From: Microcyclospora pomicola
Lineage: Eukaryota; Ascomycota; Dothideomycetes; Capnodiales
DNA: 64,000 nt
Assembly (NCBI GenBank): GCA_002786065.1
Contig: NHNY01000028.1
Span: forward strand, 186,001-250,000
Direction: 5' to 3'
Positions 56,689 to 64,000 of this stretch are shown in pieces (within the stretch, counting starts at the first letter, position 1; each line of letters begins with the position of its first letter). The notes beneath the pieces were generated by a model. That model was not told where the DNA came from. It saw only the letters and a program-made list of their open reading frames with translations, and did not search any database. Position numbers and translations under genes: made by a program.

Positions 56689-57971
56689 GGGTTCTTTTGC
56701 CCTTACATTGTGCTGTTCGTAGACCTTCATGACATTGCTTCTTCATTGCTTCTCATGGTGCGCAGACCGCGTGGAACTGATGTGTTGATCGAAAACACAT
56801 TCGGTAAATGCCCAATTTTCCATCATTGGAGTATTTCAGGTATAGAGACTCTTCACAGTCCCAGATGTGAACCCCTACCGATCCCGTACAGCGCACCTAT
56901 ACACCCCTATTGGCATGCCAATCATCAACATCATATATTCACCCAAGAAATACACAGAAATCAAGAAGAAGTCCCCTTCCAAGCCACACAACACGACCAT
57001 GTACCTACCGCATCCATTCTTGCAAGCGTGCAGCGCTAGCTCGCGCCGCTGACCAAATGACCCTCCAACTCCATCGGCTTTTCGCAGCGATGTGGAATCA
57101 CGGCCAGATCACGCCATAGGTCAACATCATCGCGAAGAGAACAAACGTGTTGGATTCGCCGTGCGACGGCTTTGCTGTAGTGTCATGTATATGTATATAA
57201 GGTAAGGAGAATACCCATACATATATGGCATATGGAGTTACCGATATCGTGATCGTGATACCTGGATATTTATACAATTCACGTTTTGAGTCTCATTGTG
57301 TATACGGCGATTCTCTGCACTTCTTTGCTACGATTGCACAAATTGATGACATTTGGGCTCCTTAGCTGAGGACACAAGGAAGAAAAAGATCTCGAGGTAC
57401 ATCACTGCAGGCATTCACGATAACGCCCATGCCGTCGCTAGACTCCATCGCCTCGCTGTGGACATACTGTCCAAGTTCGGGACAGGTTGGTGTACCATCG
57501 TCGTCGTCGCCGCCGAGGACGAAGCCGGTCGCTGCTGGGCCGAAGAAGTGAATGGATATTTCTGAGGGTAATGGTGTACTGGCAATGAGATGTTGGATGT
57601 GCGAGCTGGAGTGCTGTTGGTCCATTTCTTTGGAGATGTACCTACTTGGCAGATTGGATCGAGCCTGAGCGTTGGGGCGACAGTTCTCGATTAATACAGA
57701 ATGGCAGAGGGGATGGTACTTTATGCGAGATGACATGAAGAGGACAGGCGCAATGGGGCTTTGATCTTGCGAAGGCGACTCTGGTTGCACGATTGCCCGG
57801 ACTATAGAATCGATTGGTGTGGGACCCGACCGGAAAGGATATGTATAGATATCGGGACCATGCAAGCACTCCGCTTGCCGGAAAAAACTTGTCGGTTCAT
57901 CGCTTCCATCGGTCTATCCACATCGAAGATTGATTGAAGCAATCAAATTGCTCTGGGCCCAGTCAACAAAA
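56689..57971. other. Convergent 3' region, no convincing gene
   Basis: ERV41 and the methionine sulfoxide reductase gene converge here. A 167-codon minus frame (57362-57865) and a short hydrophobic frame ending at 57098 were examined and not accepted. An AT-rich patch with TATATAA lies near 57193. Confidence 0.4.
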
Positions 57972-59014
57972 TCACCAATCGCACGCAGCACCGAGTAGCT
58001 CTGCGAGTTGCTCCAGCCATTTCTGGTCTTCGCCGTCGAACCCATTCTCTACAGCACAGTCGATGTCGATGATCGCTACGGTCTAGTGGACCATCAGCAA
58101 GCATTCCTGCTCCAGCGCAAGACACGATTCAACGGAGACAGGTCAGCTCACCGTTGCATCCCTGACGATAGGCACGACGATCTCGCTCTTCGAAGCCCCA
58201 TCACACGCGATATGGCCGGGGAACTTCTCCACATCCGGCACGAGCTGCGTTTCTCTCGTCGAGGCCGCGGCGCCACAGACGCCTCGTCCGAATGCGATCG
58301 TCTGACATGCGACCTGCGCAAATCATCAGCATGTCTTCATCCTGGGCGCCCCAGCACGCCATGAGGGCGCGAAACGACCGACCTTCCCTTGAAAAGGTCC
58401 GAGGATCAATTGGCTCGGCTTGCTGGGGTCGAGGACGTAGAAGCCGGCCCAGTTGACGTCGGCGCTCGGCGAGGGCAGGGCATGGAGGGCATGCCAGAGC
58501 AGTGACGCGATGTTGGCTGTGTTACTGACGTCCCGCAAGACTTGCCTGTCAGTGTCTTGTTTCTCGAAGTGGCAGTAGTACATCCTTGTATATTGAAACG
58601 CAACTGAAACGAACGAATCCTCCCCCTTTTCCTGAACTCAAAACCAAGCAAGTGTACCCGTAAACAGACATATGCCAGGACTTACCAGACCTATTTCCCC
58701 CCCAACAAGCAATGAAGTCCCGTCAACGATCCGAAATGTCCCATGCAAGCAAATGCCCCGTACGAAGCCGAAGTGAACCTACCCAATTGCGCTGTCCATC
58801 GAGCAACGCCCGCGCCTGCTCCAGGACTTGCTGGTACGCCGCCGTCTTGCTCACCCCGAGAGCGAAGTTGGACGCATCGGCGTGGACCTGAAACCGTGGA
58901 ACAACACGCAGTCCAATCAGCCAGCGTTCTTTATGTTCTTGATTTTGATGTCTCGAAGAAAAGGATGGAAACTCTGATCGAAACGGAGAAAGTGGTGCAA
59001 TGTGAACTTACCAT
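57972..59014 (-). CDS. Free methionine-R-sulfoxide reductase (fRMsr, GAF domain)
   Basis: Six exons: 59014-59012 (only the ATG), 58887-58783, 58690-58686 (five bases, GTCTG), 58524-58383, 58313-58152 and 58082-57972, giving 175 aa. The enzyme reduces free Met-R-sulfoxide, linked to thioredoxin. The model rebuilds the family pattern without gaps: NWVCN (V37-C38, from the 5-nt exon), VNWAGFYV, LGPFQGKVACQTIAFGRGVCG, HIACDGASKSEIVVP and IDIDC. Active-site Cys are C88, C98 and C122, with the 10- and 24-residue spacing of yeast C91/C101/C125. All introns are GT-AG. Without the microexon no splice choice keeps the frame and the WVCN motif. Expected to be cytosolic. Confidence 0.92.
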
Positions 59015-59515
59015 GATCGAGCACCTTTGAAAAACCGTTGCTTCCTGTCGCCCTCAGCCTTCAGACGCACCAGGATATATGTAAGGGGAATTGCAATCTC
59101 ATCCTCTTGCTTCCGGGCCAACTGCGAACTTATCAAGAAAGAATACTTTTACTTGATAACCTTTTAGTTCATGTCGTGATCTGGTAACGGCCTTGTGCGA
59201 ACGTCTCGCTGACCAATCACAAAATTCGTACTCAAGTAGCAGACGTACACGGTCTCACCCTTTCCACACATTGGGTTTGCAGAGTCATTTGGTGACTGTC
59301 ATTGTTTGCTATCTTACCAATGAATACAGTACATATATATGTCCCGTGCAAGCCCACCGCGACTGCAGGAATGCCATCGCTAAATTCTATGCTGTATCAC
59401 ACGAACATGGTATTTATAAAAACAACCCCTTCTCATTGTCCCCTTGTCAAGCCCCAATCCCCATCATAACGCCAGACGCAGACCATGGTCCCTTATTAGG
59501 TCAAAATGGCCGAGA
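59015..59515. promoter_or_regulatory. Promoter region of the fRMsr gene
   Basis: This spacer is shared by the 3' end of the GT62 gene and the upstream side of the fRMsr gene, both minus. No gene was seen. Confidence 0.4.
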
Positions 59516-60794
<1,279 letters not shown>

Positions 60795-61816
60795 GGTCAG
60801 TATTGGCCTTGTTGGTCTTGTGGACGATGGTGAATGCGATGCGACGAAAGGACAGGTGCGCTCTCTTGGCAGAAAGATAGGAGGATGCAATACCTCTCTC
60901 TATAGCAGGGCCTCCAATGACCTTGAACCGTGCATTGGACGTCAAGGGGCCCGAGTCTGGGAGCAGGACAGGCTTGGTTGCGCAAGCACTTGACGAAGGT
61001 AGCGACTTTGTGTGTGATATCAGCGTAGTTCTCTGTTCCTAAGCCCGGAGTAGAAGCGAATTGACGTTATGGTGGAAAAGATTCTGTAACGCATACATTG
61101 CCGTGTCGAAGTGGCTTTGAGGATCTGACACGTTCCCTATGCCGTGTTTCACAACTGCCCTAAACGCGGCCCGGCGCTTGTGCTCGCGACATCCAGCAGG
61201 TGTCACGTGATATTTCGCCATATTGATTGTTTGGACATCTCTTTGCGCTCGTCCTCATATGTGATGCGCGATCATGCTATGATTGAGCTATGGAAGCATT
61301 AGGAGATGCTCATAGAACCACACATTGCATAGGACCTTTACGTTGTCGATGAAGTTCCCAGCAGGTTCACGTAAGATCGACGGATACCATCAGTTGACCG
61401 CATTTCATGCTAGTTGACCACTTCTCTAAGGTCAATAATTGAAGTTACTTCAGTCCTTCTGATGTATTAACATACATGTGAGCCCGTGAATGCCGACGTG
61501 CACGCTGTCACAACAGGTATCCAAGGCTTGTAATATCTTAAGATCGAAACACTCCGTATGGTCGATATCAGCTCGAGCATAGATGTCCATAGCAGAAAGG
61601 ATCTTGATGTAGTAAGAGGAGATGTAGTGTGTAAAGGAAATGTAGGAGGGGCTGAGTTCATGATGCTAAGGACTTTCCGAGTCCAGCCATGAGAACGTAG
61701 AGTGGCACGATGCCCATACTTGTATCGGATGTCTGAGCTCGCTCAAACGACTTTTGAAAGTAGTAAGTGGTATCATATTTCGTCAAATCATAACCGCTGC
61801 TGCTCGACAACGGGCA
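60795..61816. other. Intergenic, no gene seen
   Basis: Upstream side of the GT62 gene and downstream side of the DUF3505 gene. A 64-codon frame at 61467-61661 has no motif. Confidence 0.4.
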
Positions 61817-63313
61817 TCACCTTATCGCTAAGGTAGTGTCCTGACCAGTGTCAGCCATGAAAGCAGTGCCCAGTATCATCCCCATCGGCCACTGGATCCA
61901 CGCCTGCCATTCCCAGGGCAGGCATATGCTGATCTTGTACAACATGCTCGCGGCCTGGCCTCTCATGTACCAGTGGGAAGGCTCCGCAAGGTGCCATAGG
62001 ACACATAGGTATGCGAAGATCACCATGGCCACCGGATCGTTGTCCTGCAACAGCTGAATGAATGCTTCCGGTGCTCTTGCCGTGAACATCAGTGCCATAT
62101 CACGTAGGCTGAGCGACTCCGGATCTGTGTAGGCAACGGACCAATTCCGTCGCAGCAGGCCTAGCGCTTCTAGACAGCATGGGTCAACATGTATCTCCGT
62201 CAGAGTGAGGAGGGCAATTTCCAAGTCGCGAAGTTGGGCATCGAATGGATTATTCTCGTACTTCAAGTCCTCGTGAAAGCAGAGTCGAGCGACGTCACGG
62301 GCATGCATGGCGTTCGCGACTGATCCTGGGCGGCCGTGCGGATATACGGCCGCGCGACCATGTCTCTGTATCCGAATCCACTCCGGTAGCACCGACTCTG
62401 TTGGAGAGAACTTGCTCTGACCTGCCATGTCCTCGAGCTGTAGTCTGGAAATGCAGCCCATGGTCATCAGACGCTGGAAGTTCCAATGAGTGAAGAACGT
62501 ATCTGTTGTGACATTGGGTGACGACATAGTGAATAAGGAGACAGCCTTGTGCCGGTACTTGGCAGCTTCAATACTGTAGAGCCGCCGTGAAGGAGGGTGC
62601 TGATAAGCTATGTGACTGGCAGTCACGCTGAGGATGGCGTACCGTAAAGACTCCACGGCCATGCAGGTGGAGATCATCTCGTCCCTCCAGGAGGATCGGG
62701 TGCTTTGGGTAGGAAGCATGGCCTGGAAACTGCTCTCGCCAAACTCCCGAGTCAGCAGCCACTCTATCGCTGTCTCATTCACGTTGTCGCATGGAGGCGG
62801 CGTAAGCACTATCCTTGAGTCGGAAACAGCTGCATGATTTGAGGCTACAGGCTGGGTAACAGTAGCGTTGCCATCAACGATGAAATAACGTAAGCTGCTG
62901 CCACGGAAGAAGCTCTGAATGGTGACCTTTCGACAGCGCAACGCATTCGCGCCTTTGCCGCGACTGAGGGTGGGATGATCGGTGCGCCAATGTGCCTGCA
63001 TGCGTTTTCCGGTCTGGCAGAGATGATGGCAATCCGTTACGCAGCACTCGAAGCCTTTGTTGATAGCCAGGCCTGGCAAGGGAGCGCTTTCAGGTTCGGG
63101 GTAGATGACTTCGTCTAGGTTGGCCAGCTTCAGCTTCAAGGCTGCATCGACGTATGGCGATCGGTCGGCGCGACTGAGACGGTGGATACACTTCAGATGG
63201 CGGTCCAGCGCATGCGGGAGCACGCAATAGCCACAGGTCACACAGAGCAAGACACGGTATATGCGGAGATGGCGAAGCTTGACGACATCCTGAGTTGGCT
63301 CGGCGGCGGACAT
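61817..63313 (-). CDS. OrsD-like (DUF3505) zinc-finger protein with transcription-factor-like C-terminus
   Basis: One exon, 498 aa. Two Cys/His elements are seen at the N-terminus: CVTCGYCVLPHALDRHLKCIH (residues 24-44) and CCVTDCHHLCQTGKRMQAHW (about 90-110), the C2H2-like pair that marks DUF3505, named for OrsD of the Aspergillus orsellinic acid cluster. A basic patch (RGKGANALRCRKVTIQSFF) follows. The C-terminal 280 residues are helical and resemble the fungal-specific transcription factor domain (MAVESLRYAILSVTASHIAY, AVSLFTMSS, LCVLWHLAEP). A DNA-binding regulator is likely but not proven; OrsD's own function is not known. No polyketide synthase or other cluster gene is in the window. 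The domain naming is from pattern memory. Confidence 0.78.
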   Translation of the reverse strand: MSAAEPTQDVVKLRHLRIYRVLLCVTCGYCVLPHALDRHLKCIHRLSRADRSPYVDAALKLKLANLDEVIYPEPESAPLPGLAINKGFECCVTDCHHLCQTGKRMQAHWRTDHPTLSRGKGANALRCRKVTIQSFFRGSSLRYFIVDGNATVTQPVASNHAAVSDSRIVLTPPPCDNVNETAIEWLLTREFGESSFQAMLPTQSTRSSWRDEMISTCMAVESLRYAILSVTASHIAYQHPPSRRLYSIEAAKYRHKAVSLFTMSSPNVTTDTFFTHWNFQRLMTMGCISRLQLEDMAGQSKFSPTESVLPEWIRIQRHGRAAVYPHGRPGSVANAMHARDVARLCFHEDLKYENNPFDAQLRDLEIALLTLTEIHVDPCCLEALGLLRRNWSVAYTDPESLSLRDMALMFTARAPEAFIQLLQDNDPVAMVIFAYLCVLWHLAEPSHWYMRGQAASMLYKISICLPWEWQAWIQWPMGMILGTAFMADTGQDTTLAIR

Positions 63314-64000
63314 GATGAGGCGGTCGATGGTGGGTGCATCTCACCGATGAGCGACGTTGAGTCTTCAAGACAGGCGGTCGGGTCAGGTCATGTATGTATT
63401 TCTACATGTAATCGACTGCGAGCATAATCCGGTCTTGTACAACTGTCGACACTAGGTTGCTAAGCGGTACATCCAAGGTGATCTGCAGATGAGAGTTTAG
63501 GGACCGCCCCCTCTAGCGCCTTCCTCCATGATCCTTCCCCTCGTGAGCGGCACCCATCACCTACGGACCCGGGGACAAATCCTCGTCCGAACGTTCTATG
63601 CAGACTGTAGACGCGGGATCTACAACCGATTGACAGTTCTATGTTGACCGTGAGGGACGGTTGATCCGATCCTTCCGAAAGACGCAACCTTAGGAATCAT
63701 ATATGTATAGATCCGCTTAGCTCAACTGGTACATGATTGTACTCCCTACTCAGGTCAACGTCTGCGATTTGTCCCGAAGAGCGATGGACACTCATGTCCC
63801 GCGATACTTGGCCATACACGTGATCTCGGAGAGAGATGTGTGGACCACAGTAATGGACTACCGCCTTACACTCCAGGCAACTACGTGAGTCGTTATATGC
63901 CCTGGATCCTTCAGGAGCGTAGATTCGTGATCCTATTGTGGGCATCATAAGGAACTGCTACCTGCCAGCACATACATATCTTTGATTGGATGATAATAGT
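63314..64000. other. Intergenic at window edge, nothing convincing
   Basis: The promoter of the DUF3505 gene and about 600 bp more. A tRNA A-box-like string (TAGCTCAACTGGTA at about 63718-63731) was inspected and lacks a matching B box and acceptor stem. Confidence 0.4.

Noticed and set aside
57098-57174. Short minus-strand terminal exon coding a hydrophobic tail (TFVLFAMMLTYGVIWP)
   Set aside because: It has a plausible CAG acceptor and a stop, but I found no upstream exon in the right phase and no family match. One hydrophobic run can occur by chance.
57362-57865. 167-codon minus-strand frame
   Set aside because: Lies in the 3' region of two convergent genes, has no motif, and its composition is unlike neighbouring proteins.
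58510-58783. Alternative splice of the fRMsr gene without a microexon (GTTCAC donor to a CAAG acceptor)
   Set aside because: It keeps the frame but replaces the conserved WVCN by an unrelated insertion and uses a poor donor; the microexon model fits the family exactly.
63714-63790. Possible tRNA gene (A-box-like TAGCTCAACTGGTA)
   Set aside because: No B box (GGTTCRANTCC) at the right distance and no complementary acceptor stem could be formed.

Overview
The window is nuclear DNA of a filamentous ascomycete (Pezizomycotina). The genes are split by short GT-AG introns (about 50-110 nt, often with a CTRAC branch site) and spaced by 0.3-3 kb. The products include a FacB-type acetate regulator, GT62 mannosyltransferase, Psd2, Gpi11, Pmp3 and an OrsD-like DUF3505 protein. 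A dothideomycete is my best guess, but that is inference. No tRNA, rRNA, transposon, CRISPR array or virus-derived gene was recognised.

Layout. 1-105: 5' end of an unidentified membrane protein (-). 0.8-5.7 kb: ADGF/ADA2-type adenosine deaminase (-) and a conserved membrane protein (+). 6-14 kb: Sam35-like outer-membrane assembly subunit (+), extradiol ring-cleavage dioxygenase (-), mitoribosomal mS38/Cox24 (-), an AhpC/TSA-type redox protein (+) and an Mss116-like DEAD-box helicase (-). 15-21 kb: secreted acid sphingomyelinase (+), Gpi11/PIG-F (-) and a disordered coiled-coil protein (-). 23.7-32 kb: Hcs1/SMUBP2-type helicase (-), an F-box/2EXR-like protein (+) and Psd2 (+). 33-42 kb: Cdc14 (-), a SET-domain methyltransferase (+) and FacB (+). 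43-50 kb: Hmp1/CsbD-like protein (+), Pmp3 (-) and Prm10/ThrE-like transporter (-). 52-64 kb: NAD kinase (-), Erv41 (+), free methionine-R-sulfoxide reductase (-), GT62 mannosyltransferase (-) and a DUF3505 protein (-).

Exon structures were built by reading splice sites so that frame and family motifs continue across each junction. Several gene models differ from the raw open reading frames. Pmp3 (57 aa in three exons) and the methionine sulfoxide reductase (six exons, one of them 5 nt) are invisible to simple ORF calling.

The genes are mostly housekeeping and not an operon-like system. Two loose themes are membrane lipids and secretion (sphingomyelinase, Gpi11, Psd2, Pmp3, Erv41, GT62) and mitochondria (Sam35, mS38, possibly the helicase). 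I found no convincing new multi-gene system. The best observations are the 5-nt microexon that supplies an invariant Val-Cys pair, a fungal protein with the complete extradiol-dioxygenase active site, a 96-codon upstream ORF overlapping the adenosine deaminase start, and several long gene-free stretches with short palindromic motifs.
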